Positions 39,225 to 48,183 of a DNA stretch of 64,000 nt are shown one piece after another; the first letter of the stretch is position 1, and every line of letters begins with the position of its first letter. This DNA is from Haemophilus parainfluenzae ATCC 33392 (GTDB lineage Bacteria; Pseudomonadota; Gammaproteobacteria; Enterobacterales; Pasteurellaceae), in NCBI RefSeq assembly GCF_031191205.1, contig NZ_CP133470.1:1681501-1745500 (forward strand), given 5' to 3'. Position numbers and translations under genes: made by a program. The notes beneath the pieces are model-generated. The model was not told where the DNA came from. It saw only the letters and a program-made list of their open reading frames with translations, and ran no database searches.

Positions 39225-40895
39225 TTATTTTGCAATACGCTTATATTTAATACGATGTGGTTGTGTTGCGGATTCACCTAAGGTTTTCTTTTTCCACTCT
39301 TCGTAGTCTGAGAAGTTACCTTCGTAGAACGTCACTTTACCTTCATCACCGTAATCTAAAATATGAGTCGCAATACGATCTAAGAACCAACGGTCATGGG
39401 AAATCACCATTGCACAACCCGGGAATTCTAAGATCGCATTTTCTAATGCACGTAAGGTTTCAACGTCTAAGTCATTGGTAGGTTCGTCCAATAACAGTAC
39501 GTTACCACCACGTTGTAGAAGTTTCGCTAAGTGTAAACGACCACGTTCACCACCTGATAATTCGCCAACGCGTTTTTGTTGATCTACGCCTTTGAAGTTA
39601 AATCGGCCAACATAGGCACGGCTTGGAATTTCAAAGTTACCAATGGTCAGAACATCTTGTCCGTTAGACACTTCTTCCCAAACGGTTTTCTTGTCATCCA
39701 TTGAATCACGGAATTGATCCACAGAAGCAAGCACAACGGTTTCACCCATCGTAATTGAGCCGCTATCGGGTTGTTCTTGGCCTGAAAGCATACGGAATAG
39801 GGTCGATTTACCCGCACCATTTGGCCCAATAATACCCACGATAGCCCCTTTTGGAATGCTAAATGATAAATTATCAATTAAAGTGCGGTCGCCATAAGAT
39901 TTGGTTAAGTTCTGCACTTCAATCACTTTATCACCTAAACGTGGACCAGGTGGAATAAAGAGTTCATTGGTCTCGTTGCGTTTTTGGTATTCGCCAGAGT
40001 TCAACTCATCGAAGCGTGCCATACGAGCTTTGCTTTTCGCTTGACGACCTTTAGGGTTTTGGCGTACCCATTCTAACTCTTTCGCAATGGATTTTTGGCG
40101 CGCATTTTCAGCGGCTTGTTCTTGCTCTAAGCGTTTCTCTTTTTGCTCTAACCAAGAAGAGTAGTTACCTTCCCAAGGAATACCTTCACCACGGTCGAGC
40201 TCTAAGATCCAACCTGCTACGTTATCTAAGAAGTAACGGTCGTGGGTAATCGCCACAACAGTACCTTCATAGTCATGTAAGAAGCGCTCTAACCATGCCA
40301 CAGATTCTGCATCTAAGTGGTTGGTTGGTTCGTCTAATAAGAGCATGTCTGGTTTTTCGAGTAATAAGCGACAAAGCGCTACACGACGACGCTCACCACC
40401 AGATAAATGTTCGATTTTGGCATCCCAATCCGGTAAACGTAATGCATCTGCCGCACGTTCTAATTGGTTATCTAAATTATGGCCATCGTGTGCTTGAATA
40501 ATCGCTTCAAGATTCGCTTGCTCCGCCGCGAGTTTATCGAAATCCGCATCGGGATCGGCATAAAGCGCATAGACTTCATCTAAACGAGTCAGTGCATTTT
40601 TTACTTCAGAAACCGCTTCTTCTACCTCTTCACGCACAGTTTGTTGAGGATCAAGTTTTGGTTCCTGTGGAAGATAACCGATCTTAATACCCGGTTGTGG
40701 ACGCGCTTCACCTTCGAACTCTTTATCCACGCCCGCCATAATGCGTAAAAGGGTTGATTTACCCGCACCATTTAAGCCGAGCACCCCGATTTTTGCACCA
40801 GGGAAGAAGCTTAAAGAAATATCTTTCAAAATATGACGCTTCGGTGGCACCACTTTGCCGACACGGTGCATCGTATATACAAATTGCGTTGACAT
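39225..40895 (-). CDS. ettA: Energy-dependent translational throttle protein EttA
   Basis: 556-residue ABC-F ATPase. Two ABC domains each have Walker A (GLNGAGKST, GPNGAGKST) and signature (LSGGERRRVAL, LSGGERGRLHL), joined by the charged tRNA-interaction linker. The short arm insert in the first domain is typical of EttA. It binds the ribosomal E site and gates the first peptide bond according to the ATP/ADP ratio. No transmembrane domain is present, so it is not a transporter. Confidence 0.96.
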   Translation of the reverse strand: MSTQFVYTMHRVGKVVPPKRHILKDISLSFFPGAKIGVLGLNGAGKSTLLRIMAGVDKEFEGEARPQPGIKIGYLPQEPKLDPQQTVREEVEEAVSEVKNALTRLDEVYALYADPDADFDKLAAEQANLEAIIQAHDGHNLDNQLERAADALRLPDWDAKIEHLSGGERRRVALCRLLLEKPDMLLLDEPTNHLDAESVAWLERFLHDYEGTVVAITHDRYFLDNVAGWILELDRGEGIPWEGNYSSWLEQKEKRLEQEQAAENARQKSIAKELEWVRQNPKGRQAKSKARMARFDELNSGEYQKRNETNELFIPPGPRLGDKVIEVQNLTKSYGDRTLIDNLSFSIPKGAIVGIIGPNGAGKSTLFRMLSGQEQPDSGSITMGETVVLASVDQFRDSMDDKKTVWEEVSNGQDVLTIGNFEIPSRAYVGRFNFKGVDQQKRVGELSGGERGRLHLAKLLQRGGNVLLLDEPTNDLDVETLRALENAILEFPGCAMVISHDRWFLDRIATHILDYGDEGKVTFYEGNFSDYEEWKKKTLGESATQPHRIKYKRIAK

Positions 40896-40967
40896 AATTT
40901 TCTCGATGTTATGAATAAAAGTGCGGTTATTTTACTTGATGTTTAGGGAATAAGCTATTTGAAAGGC

Positions 40968-41084
40968 AAAAAAAACCACCCATACAGGGTGGTAGGAAAG
41001 TAGTTTAGCTATATTTATGATTATTTTATTTAGGAACTTTATGAATATCAAGCAATCACTTGACGACACAGATAGTACATAAAT
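40968..41084 (-). ncRNA. fnrS: FnrS-like anaerobically induced small RNA (predicted)
   Basis: Predicted transcript of about 117 nt in the ettA-DUF1007 gap. Upstream on the same strand are a perfect FNR box (41132-41119) and a -10 of TATAAC (41094-41089), placing the box near -41.5 to -43.5, the class II activator position. The 5' part has CGTCAAGTGATTG (41065-41053); E. coli FnrS, as I remember it, has CGTCAAGCGATGG about 14 nt from its 5' end. TCAAG/CTTGA closes a small hairpin exposing TGATTG. A second pyrimidine stretch CTACTTTCCTACC resembles the FnrS middle region. The 3' end is a strong intrinsic terminator: ACCACCC, 5-base loop, GGGTGGT, eight T (40993-40968). E. coli FnrS is about 122 nt. 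Exact ends are estimates. Confidence 0.75.
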
Positions 41085-41118
41085 TTCAGTTATAAGGGAA
41101 ATGCGAATGAATCATTTT

Positions 41119-41132
41119 TTGATAAAAATCAA
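41119..41132. promoter_or_regulatory. Perfect FNR box
   Basis: TTGATAAAAATCAA is the exact FNR consensus TTGAT-N4-ATCAA. It is correctly spaced for the minus-strand small RNA. It is also 112 bases upstream of the DUF1007 start, but on that strand no good -10 lies at the matching distance. Confidence 0.8.
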
Positions 41133-41243
41133 TAAAATCATGGGATTTTTTACTTTTAGACTGATTTTTATTCGATTTTGATTGGGAACTGCTTGTGATA
41201 AAATCTGTCTATTCAATCATTTAGCCACTCTTTTTTCTTATTT

Positions 41244-41876
41244 ATGTTTAAAAAATCACTTCTTGGATTATTGCTGATTTCACCTTTTTCAGCGCTAGCA
41301 CATCCTCATGCGTTCATTGATATGCAAACGAAAACCTTAGTGAAAGATAATCAATTAATTGGTTTTTCGACGCAATGGTTACTAGATGAAGCCAGTTCTT
41401 CAGCTGTCCTGTACGACGTGAAGCAGGCAAAAGGAGATAAGGCCGCCCAACAGAAATTAATTGATGAAGTAATGGAAAATGTTGTGAATGAACATTACTT
41501 TAGTTATGTCTTTGACAAAGAAAATCATAAAATTAAATACACAAAACGCCCTGAAAATTACGGTATGCGCGTGAAAGGGAACGAAGTGGAATATTATTTT
41601 GATTTTCTTTTAGCACAGCCACAGGCTTTGCAAAATAATGAATTTACGCTGATGACTTATGACCGCACTTATTATGTGGCTATGCGGTATGCAGAAACTG
41701 GCAAAAGCGCGGTTGATTTTTCATCACTTCCTGCAAACTGCAAAGGCGAGGTGCTTGAACCTAATGTTGATGAAAAAATTCAATCTTACGCCTCATCATT
41801 AGATAAATCGCAAAAAAATGAAGATGATTCTCTTGGTGTATTGTTTGCGCAGAAAGTAAAAATTAAGTGTGAATAA
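41244..41876 (+). CDS. DUF1007 exported protein, partner of the NicO transporter
   Basis: 210 residues with a Sec signal (cut after ALA, about residue 18) leaving a mature N terminus HPHAFIDMQTKTLV, typical of DUF1007. The His pair at the new N terminus could bind metal. It is followed after 2 bases by a NicO-family transporter, a common pairing in Pasteurellaceae. No clear ribosome site precedes the ATG. The role in nickel/cobalt homeostasis is inferred from this pairing. Confidence 0.82.
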   Translation: MFKKSLLGLLLISPFSALAHPHAFIDMQTKTLVKDNQLIGFSTQWLLDEASSSAVLYDVKQAKGDKAAQQKLIDEVMENVVNEHYFSYVFDKENHKIKYTKRPENYGMRVKGNEVEYYFDFLLAQPQALQNNEFTLMTYDRTYYVAMRYAETGKSAVDFSSLPANCKGEVLEPNVDEKIQSYASSLDKSQKNEDDSLGVLFAQKVKIKCE

Positions 41877-41878
41877 AA

Positions 41879-42856
41879 ATGAAGTTAAAACTAACCGCAC
41901 TTTTTATTGGTTTATTAGCGATTATCTTCGCATTATTACCTTGGCTGTTTGTGCAAGTTGCTGATTGGCAAAAAGCCTTTAATCAGTTGATTTCTGAAAA
42001 TCTACATCAAATTCAAGCACATTCATCAACGGCAGGATTGTGGTTGATTTTTGCCGCCTTTTCTTATGGTGTATTACATGCATTAGGGCCTGGGCATGGC
42101 AAATTTATTATCGCTAGCTATCTTTCTACACACGAAAGTCAACTTAAAACCAGTGTACGCTTAAGCTTGCTTTCCTCTCTCATGCAAGGTTTTGTCGCCG
42201 TTGCTGCAACCTCCATTGTGGTGGTGATACTTAATCTTTCCTCTAAATATTTTAAACTTAGCCAGTTATGGCTGGAACGTAGCGCGCTCATTTTATTATT
42301 GTTATTAGGACTTTATTGGATTGCTCAAGGTTTGAAAGGCTTGAAGAAAAAACAATCTTTTCGTATTACATCTATTCAATCATTGCCGAAACAGATTGGA
42401 ACAGCTTCGCCATTTCGATATGAGCAAGGAATAGTGAGCCAAACACAATGCAGTTGTGGACATCAACATCTACCCAATGATCAACAGCTTAAGCAATCAG
42501 GTGATTTAAAATCTCAACTCTTAGTGATTTTAACCATTGGTATGCGACCATGTAGTGGCGCCATTTTCGTGCTTTTTCTCGCTTATATGTTGGATTTGTA
42601 TTGGTGGGGAATTTTAGCCACGTTTGCCATGTCTCTCGGCACAGGATTAATGCTGTCACTTTTTGCGGGGTTAGTACGCTATGCAAGAAATGTCGCGACC
42701 CGCTTAGGTCATTGGTATGGTTTAGCGGGTTCTAATCAAAAAGGCGAGGCAATGATCAAATGTATTGCGGGCGCAATTATGATCTTTTTTGCACTAAGCT
42801 TGTTATATGGCACGATGGGGGCTGTAACAGGTGGAGCAGCCTTGTTTGGTGGATAA
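41879..42856 (+). CDS. NicO/RcnA-family nickel-cobalt transporter
   Basis: 325-residue membrane protein with about six spans. Family motifs HALGPGHGKFIIASYL (residues ~64-79) and GMRPCSGAIFVLFLAY are intact, and a short Cys/His loop (QCSCGHQHLP) lies mid-protein. RcnA members export Ni and Co; other NicO members import them, so direction is uncertain. An uptake signal (41894) encodes the first membrane segment. A terminator follows at once. Confidence 0.88.
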   Translation: MKLKLTALFIGLLAIIFALLPWLFVQVADWQKAFNQLISENLHQIQAHSSTAGLWLIFAAFSYGVLHALGPGHGKFIIASYLSTHESQLKTSVRLSLLSSLMQGFVAVAATSIVVVILNLSSKYFKLSQLWLERSALILLLLLGLYWIAQGLKGLKKKQSFRITSIQSLPKQIGTASPFRYEQGIVSQTQCSCGHQHLPNDQQLKQSGDLKSQLLVILTIGMRPCSGAIFVLFLAYMLDLYWWGILATFAMSLGTGLMLSLFAGLVRYARNVATRLGHWYGLAGSNQKGEAMIKCIAGAIMIFFALSLLYGTMGAVTGGAALFGG

Positions 42857-42860
42857 AGAA

Positions 42861-42888
42861 AAGGGCAGCGTTTGCTGCCCATTTATTT
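42861..42888. terminator. Terminator between the NicO gene and the nitroreductase
   Basis: GGGCAGC (42863-42869), loop GTTT, GCTGCCC (42874-42880), then a T-rich run, between convergent genes. Confidence 0.85.
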
Positions 42889-42897
42889 GAAAATAGA

Positions 42898-43560
42898 TTA
42901 TTCAACCCAAGTGACGATTTCTTCAATTGGTCTACGAGATTTTTTGGTAATGTCTCTTGCGCGATAACCAAATGTTGCTGCCACAGATACGCCCCATTCA
43001 TTTGGATCAAAGAGACCTTCAGCGGCTAAAACTTCATTCATCTTATCGTAGTTAAAGCCTTCAATAGGGCAAGAATCTACACCGATAGCGGCGGCACCAG
43101 TTAGCATATTGGCTAATGCAATGTAGGTTTGTTTGCTTGTCCAGTCAAATAATGCACGCTCGCTTTCTGCGGTTTTCATTTCAACTTCTTGTAAGCCTTT
43201 ATATTTTTCCAAGGCTTTTTCTAATTGCTCGCCTTGTAAACCTCTACGCACCGCCACATCACGGAAGAAAGGTGTATCATATCGCGCATTTTTCTTCGCA
43301 AGAATGATCACTAAATGACTACAATCATCTAATTGATATTGCATGCCCCAGCTAAAAGGTTTGAGCTTATCGCGTAATGCTTTATTTTGAATAACTAAGA
43401 ATTTCCATGGCTCAGAACCGACCGAGCTTGGTGATAAGCGAGCAAATTCTAAAATTGCCGAAAAATCTTCTTGGCTAATTTTTTTATTCGGATCGTAATA
43501 GCGTGTGGAACAGCGATTTTCGAATACTTGAAGCATTTTTTCGCGTGTAATTTGACTCAT
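42898..43560 (-). CDS. NAD(P)H nitroreductase, NfsB-like
   Basis: 220-residue FMN enzyme of the NfsB group. FMN contacts are in NRCSTRYYDPNKK and ARLSPSSVGSEPWKFLVIQ; KQTYIALANMLTGAAAIGVDSCPIEGF is the family signature. It matches the H. influenzae HI1278-type enzyme in length. It is oxygen-insensitive by family and reduces nitro compounds and quinones; the physiological substrate is unknown. Confidence 0.9.
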   Translation of the reverse strand: MSQITREKMLQVFENRCSTRYYDPNKKISQEDFSAILEFARLSPSSVGSEPWKFLVIQNKALRDKLKPFSWGMQYQLDDCSHLVIILAKKNARYDTPFFRDVAVRRGLQGEQLEKALEKYKGLQEVEMKTAESERALFDWTSKQTYIALANMLTGAAAIGVDSCPIEGFNYDKMNEVLAAEGLFDPNEWGVSVAATFGYRARDITKKSRRPIEEIVTWVE

Positions 43561-43608
43561 GTTTTCTTCCTCTTAACATTATCTAATTTGTGATCTTTTG
43601 ACCGCACT

Positions 43609-44352
43609 TTAGCGCTCTTTCCAATATCCAATCCACTCTTTGAGTAATTGCATATTTTTAGTAATTGCACCACCTTGCGGAATAAAATGCATCATATTGA
43701 GTCCGTAACTGTCAGGCGTAATGCCTTCACCTACACTTGCAGGTAACACATCAAAACCTTGTTGTTGGAATAATAATTTTGCACGTTGCATATGCCATTC
43801 ATTGGTGACTAAAATAATTTTGTGAATACCTTCTTTTTCCAACATTTGTTTGGTGAAAAGTGCATTTTCTTTGGTAGTAAGGGCTTTAGGTTCAATCCAT
43901 TTAGTTGGCACATTAAAGAAATTTTGGAGTTCTTCCGCAGCGATTTTTGCTTCAATGGCGCCAGTTGGACTCGCCCCTGTAATTAATAATGGCAAGTGCG
44001 TTTCTTTTTGCAAGAATGCGGCATAGCGTAAGCGTTCAAGTTGAATACCTGTTGAAGCTAATGGTGCATAAAGCTCTTTACTATCACGTAAACCACCGCC
44101 AAGTAAAACGATCGCTTGAGCTTGTTGATAATCTTGCAGTGTTAAATGATCTTCAGTAATGAGACTGTCTTTAAGTACTTGTGCAGTGTAAGGAATGCTT
44201 AAAAGATAGAGTAGAGAGAAACCAAGTGAGGTCGAAATTCGGCTTAATTTTTTGAAATTGAATTTAGCTAGAATAAGTGAAAGTCCCCATAAAATTAAAA
44301 TATTAAATGGGGGAAGAATCATGGCTGTAATCAGTTTTTTCAATTCAAACAT
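43609..44352 (-). CDS. ElyC/YdcF-like DUF218 membrane protein
   Basis: 247 residues with two N-terminal membrane spans (about 8-28 and 37-55) and a DUF218 domain (AIVLLGGGLRD, LLITGASPTG, KIILVTNEWHMQRAKLLF). The architecture matches E. coli ElyC, which affects use of the lipid carrier between peptidoglycan and enterobacterial common antigen. It overlaps the pyruvyl transferase gene by one base, so it is the last gene of a three-gene glycan operon. Its uptake signal (43601) overlaps the stop codon. Confidence 0.82.
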   Translation of the reverse strand: MFELKKLITAMILPPFNILILWGLSLILAKFNFKKLSRISTSLGFSLLYLLSIPYTAQVLKDSLITEDHLTLQDYQQAQAIVLLGGGLRDSKELYAPLASTGIQLERLRYAAFLQKETHLPLLITGASPTGAIEAKIAAEELQNFFNVPTKWIEPKALTTKENALFTKQMLEKEGIHKIILVTNEWHMQRAKLLFQQQGFDVLPASVGEGITPDSYGLNMMHFIPQGGAITKNMQLLKEWIGYWKER

Positions 44353-45308
44353 TATTTATCCAATTCAACAAAATCTAGTTCTTTGGTCCATAATTTAGCA
44401 TAGCTACTATTTTTGCCATAAGAGTTATCGCAAACACGATTTGGAATTTCTAACAAGCAAGAGAAAATATGACCATGTAAGCGAGTTGTGGTCACTTTGT
44501 CATTCGCTAAGAACACCTGAGCAACGCGTTTTACAATGCGTTGAGTATAGGCATACCAGAATTGATGGCAAAGATCTTTCAGCCAACCCAGACCAAATTT
44601 ATTGGCCATTTTACTCATTCGCCAGCTTACTGCTAAAACAACATCGTCTTCTGTTGAAAGAATATCTTCCCAGTCTTTTACGTTGCTGTTAGCAGGAAGT
44701 CGAGCAAGGATATTTTTCTCGATATCACTCGTTTCAATATCTTTACGTAGGAAGTAAAGCTGCTCACCAGTTTTGCCTTGTTTCGTTTCCATGGTGCCAT
44801 AAAGCTGATGAGCCATGTCCGGTGACAAATAAACATGATTTGAAAATTGTGCAAATAGGTTCTCTGTTCTTTCGTCACGAGCCAGTAGATGGCAATCACT
44901 GTGGCTACGGAACAGTGTGGCTGATTTTTGCAGATTTTCTTCGTGTTTAAAATAAGCAGTTTGTGGCAACACAATAATTCGATTATTCGGGAAATTCGTC
45001 ACCATTTCTTCGCGGATTTTTTGATGCTGCGGATAAAGATCGCCAAAATTACCGCCACCATGTAAAAGGATGGTGGTGTTTGGTGTAATTTTCGCTTTAA
45101 CTTCTTCAAGATCTAAATCATATTCGCAACGTTTTAAGGTCACATTAATATGGTGATCTTTAAAAAATTGCTCGGTTCCGTGATAAATCAGCAAATCGCC
45201 CACGTTCAAATGAAGTGGGTAGTCGAAATAAAATACGTCGTTTTTATCTTTGATCAGTTCGACAATAGGATTCAGTTTGTTTTTTAAATCAATAAGGAGT
45301 TGATTCAT
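44352..45308 (-). CDS. Polysaccharide pyruvyl transferase family protein
   Basis: 318 residues. The family motifs NVGDLLIYHGTEQFF, LLHGGGNFGDLYP, RIIVLPQTAYF and the C-terminal TTRLHGHIFSCLLEIP are all present. Such enzymes add pyruvate ketals from PEP to sugars of surface glycans, though many family members have other donors. It overlaps the flippase gene by 20 bases and the ElyC-like gene by one, so the three are coupled. Confidence 0.85.
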   Translation of the reverse strand: MNQLLIDLKNKLNPIVELIKDKNDVFYFDYPLHLNVGDLLIYHGTEQFFKDHHINVTLKRCEYDLDLEEVKAKITPNTTILLHGGGNFGDLYPQHQKIREEMVTNFPNNRIIVLPQTAYFKHEENLQKSATLFRSHSDCHLLARDERTENLFAQFSNHVYLSPDMAHQLYGTMETKQGKTGEQLYFLRKDIETSDIEKNILARLPANSNVKDWEDILSTEDDVVLAVSWRMSKMANKFGLGWLKDLCHQFWYAYTQRIVKRVAQVFLANDKVTTTRLHGHIFSCLLEIPNRVCDNSYGKNSSYAKLWTKELDFVELDK

Positions 45309-46827
45309 TTTTTACTCTTTTCTTTAAATAGCTAAACAAGAAATTTTTTTCTGCTGTGTTTAATCCGAAGATTAAAATGACACAGATTAATACCATTTCT
45401 AAAATGATGGATTGTCCAATAAATTCCAATAAAGAATAGCTGCGGGTGGTATCTGATATATAGATGATACCTAATAGTAGGCCAAACACCACGCCGACAT
45501 TCACTAAATATGAGACAAATTCTTTATGGTTAAATTTAATTTTTTTATTAATAAAATATAATCGATAGAGTTGTGAGATGACCATCGTACTAAATTTACC
45601 CACAAAGGCAAATACTGGATTATAACCTAGTGTGAACAAATAATAAGCCAAAGGCACTGTGCAGAGATCGATTAACGCCACGATGATATTGTATTGTTTT
45701 ACGGTGGATGTGCCAATGGCTAATGCACTCATCCAAAATGCCCCAGCCATCGCACTGATTAATAAGCAAGCAATAATAGCTTGTACAAGTTGTTCAGTAT
45801 ATTGTGGAAGATGATCGCCTAACCAAAATGTCAGTAAGGTATGGGTGAAATACAATACCGGTGCAGAGAGAATCGCCATTAAATAAAGTGAATATTTTGA
45901 AATACCAAGGATTAATTGGCGATTGCGATCGTAATCTTTTGCTGCATAAGACTGCACTAACTGCGGATTAGCCGCCATTTGGAAATTATTCACAAAGCTA
46001 TAAACCGCACCTTCTACTTGTGTTGCAATGGCAACAGCGGCGTTGACTGCCACACCAAAGAATAAGTTTGATACCATATTCAAGCCTTGTGTTGAACCCA
46101 CATAGGCAACTTGTCCCATAAGCATCCAACCGGAAAAACTTACCATTTCTTTGGTTTTGCTTAAATCTTTATATAGGCGGAAACGTGCGGCTTCTTTGAA
46201 ATAATACTTAGTGAATAACACATAAAGAGAGAGCACAATTAAGCTGACTGAAAGTAATAAGCAGCCATAAGTAATTAGCTTATCGTAATACGTGATATGA
46301 CTTAAGATAAAGACAGAAGTCAGTTTTAAAATGGTTTCACCTAATCCCAACCAAGCATAGAATCCCATTTTCTCGTGTGCAACAATCATGGCATTGAATG
46401 GCACCTTGATGATTTCAACGAGGGCAATAATTAACGCTAATTGGTAAACGATATTCGCCGCCTGCAAGCGCTCTGCTGGAATCACCAATTTGTGATTTAA
46501 AAACCATAAACCGACAGTTTCGGCTAACAAAAATACGATAAAAATAATCAGTAGGTGATTTAAGATACTAATATTAAAGACTTTATTGACACGTTGAATG
46601 TCATTCGAGGCTTTTTCTACGTTAATAAAACGCTGAGTGGTGGCTGTCATTGTGCCATTAAAAAAAGAAAATAAGACCACCACACCCATCACAATGTTGT
46701 AGATACCAAAATCTTCTACACCCAATACCTGTAATACCACACGAGAGATATACAGCATGGCCCCCATGTTGAAAAGCATTCGGATATAAAGAAATAGCGT
46801 ATTTTTAGCAATGGTTTTATTTGACAT
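45289..46827 (-). CDS. Oligosaccharide flippase (Wzx/MVF superfamily)
   Basis: 512 residues and about 12-14 membrane spans. The opening SNKTIAKNTLFLYIRMLFNMGAMLYISRVVL and the GVEDFGIYNIV stretch are typical of polysaccharide export flippases. It would turn a lipid-linked oligosaccharide across the inner membrane. First gene of the flippase-pyruvyl transferase-ElyC operon. No glycosyltransferases lie nearby, so the glycan must be assembled elsewhere. Confidence 0.88.
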   Translation of the reverse strand: MSNKTIAKNTLFLYIRMLFNMGAMLYISRVVLQVLGVEDFGIYNIVMGVVVLFSFFNGTMTATTQRFINVEKASNDIQRVNKVFNISILNHLLIIFIVFLLAETVGLWFLNHKLVIPAERLQAANIVYQLALIIALVEIIKVPFNAMIVAHEKMGFYAWLGLGETILKLTSVFILSHITYYDKLITYGCLLLSVSLIVLSLYVLFTKYYFKEAARFRLYKDLSKTKEMVSFSGWMLMGQVAYVGSTQGLNMVSNLFFGVAVNAAVAIATQVEGAVYSFVNNFQMAANPQLVQSYAAKDYDRNRQLILGISKYSLYLMAILSAPVLYFTHTLLTFWLGDHLPQYTEQLVQAIIACLLISAMAGAFWMSALAIGTSTVKQYNIIVALIDLCTVPLAYYLFTLGYNPVFAFVGKFSTMVISQLYRLYFINKKIKFNHKEFVSYLVNVGVVFGLLLGIIYISDTTRSYSLLEFIGQSIILEMVLICVILIFGLNTAEKNFLFSYLKKRVKNESTPY

Positions 46828-46930
46828 TGTGAGAATGAAATTAGAAAAATTGGGGGAATTATAGGGGGGATTGGGATGTGTAGCAAGCCTTGAGAGACTT
46901 CTCTGTATTTGAATTACGCTTAGTAAAAAG

Positions 46931-46959
46931 AAAAGGCTAAATATAAATTTAGCCTTTTG
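46931..46959 (-). terminator. Terminator after the truncated ABC transporter
   Basis: AAAAGGCTAAAT (46931-46942), loop ATAA, ATTTAGCCTTTT (46947-46958), perfect 12-bp stem. Confidence 0.85.
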
Positions 46960-46963
46960 TTAT

Positions 46964-48121
46964 TTAGACGATGCAGACTGCCAAATCTAGTTGCTTATTA
47001 TGGAACTGATGCAATGTGCCACGATGACCCACGCTCAGAATGATCATATTGGGTAACCGCTCTTTAATTGTTTTATAAAGGAGGTACTCGGTTGGCTCAT
47101 CAAGTGCTGATGTGGTTTCATCTAAAAAGACCACTTCAGGTTTCGTCAGTAAAATCCGAATAAATGCCACGCGCTGTAATTCACCTGGCGACAAAATTGC
47201 CTGCCAATCGTTATCTACATCTAAGCTATGAAGATATTTATCCAAACAACAGTCAGCCAGTGTTTTTTCCAATTCAGGATGATAAGGATCAATATCTGGA
47301 TAGCAAATCGCTTCACGTAACGTACCTTGTGGCATATAAGGGCGTTGCGGTAGGAACAAACTGGTCACACAAGGATGTTCCACCAGACCAACTGTTTCAA
47401 AAGGATAAATTCCTGCCATCGCTTTTAATAGCGATGTTTTTCCCGTACCAGAAGGCCCTTGAATTAATAAAGCATCACCATTTTTTAATTCAATATTCAA
47501 GTTATTAAGCAACAATCTGCCTTGGTCATCTTTAATACCAAAATTTGATAACGCAACACGGTTTGAGCATTTCATGGGGTGATGAACCTCTAAATGATCT
47601 AATTCATCCAACTTCGTCATAAAACCATAAAGACGATTTAAACGCGCTTGGTAGAGCGTAAATTCTTCATAGAACAAACGGAAGAAGGAAAGTGCGGTCA
47701 TTAATCGGTTAAATGCTTGCACAGTTTGGTGCATATCGCCCAGTTTGATTTGTCCAGTGAAAAAACGAGGTGCTTGCAGCATTAACGGTAAGAGTTTTGC
47801 AACGCGCGTGACACTTCCATTAAAGCCGTCTAATCCCAACATTCTCAATACAATTGCCCAACGGTTATGAATGATTTGAGCAAATTTGTTTTTCAATAAG
47901 TGTTGTTCTTGCAGTTCGCCTTGATAGAAAGCGATACTTTCCGCATTATCTCGCACTCGAATCAAAGAATAACGGTAGTCACCATTAAGTTTTTCTTTAT
48001 TGAAGTTCAGCTTGATTAAAGGGTGACCAATCCAAACGGACATTAACGTTGCGAGGATAATAAAGGCATAAATAAAGAAAACGACGCCTTTTTCGATATT
48101 CAAGCCAAAAAGACTTAATCT
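46964..48121 (-). pseudogene. SbmA/YddA-type ABC transporter, 5'-truncated
   Basis: The readable part starts at TTG 48103 (379 residues) and the frame is open only to 48121, where a TGA appears. The SbmA/YddA family fuses a membrane domain and an ATPase in 560-590 residues; here about 180 N-terminal residues and most membrane helices are missing. What remains: one span, then WIGHPLIKLNFNKEKLNGDYRYSLIRVRDNAE-type sequence of the family, Walker A GPSGTGKTS and the signature LSPGELQRVAF with ELDXETSAL-like Walker B (VVFLDETTSALDE). Without its membrane domain it is unlikely to transport. The break coincides with the edge of the P4-like element. Confidence 0.8.
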
Positions 48122-48183
48122 TCAAAACGCTAGCGCTTTATCCGCAAATACTTTCCCTTCAATCTCTTTCGCGGAGGTGGCTC

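Noticed and set aside
39225..40895. ABC transporter for drug export
   Set aside because: Two ATPase domains with no membrane domain; the linker and arm identify the ribosome-binding factor EttA.
41701..41720. Extra uptake signals such as AAGCGCGGT (41705), TCCGCACTT (63871), CAGTGCGGT (62801) and TAGTGCGGT (21695)
   Set aside because: Each differs from the 9-base core by one base; not counted.
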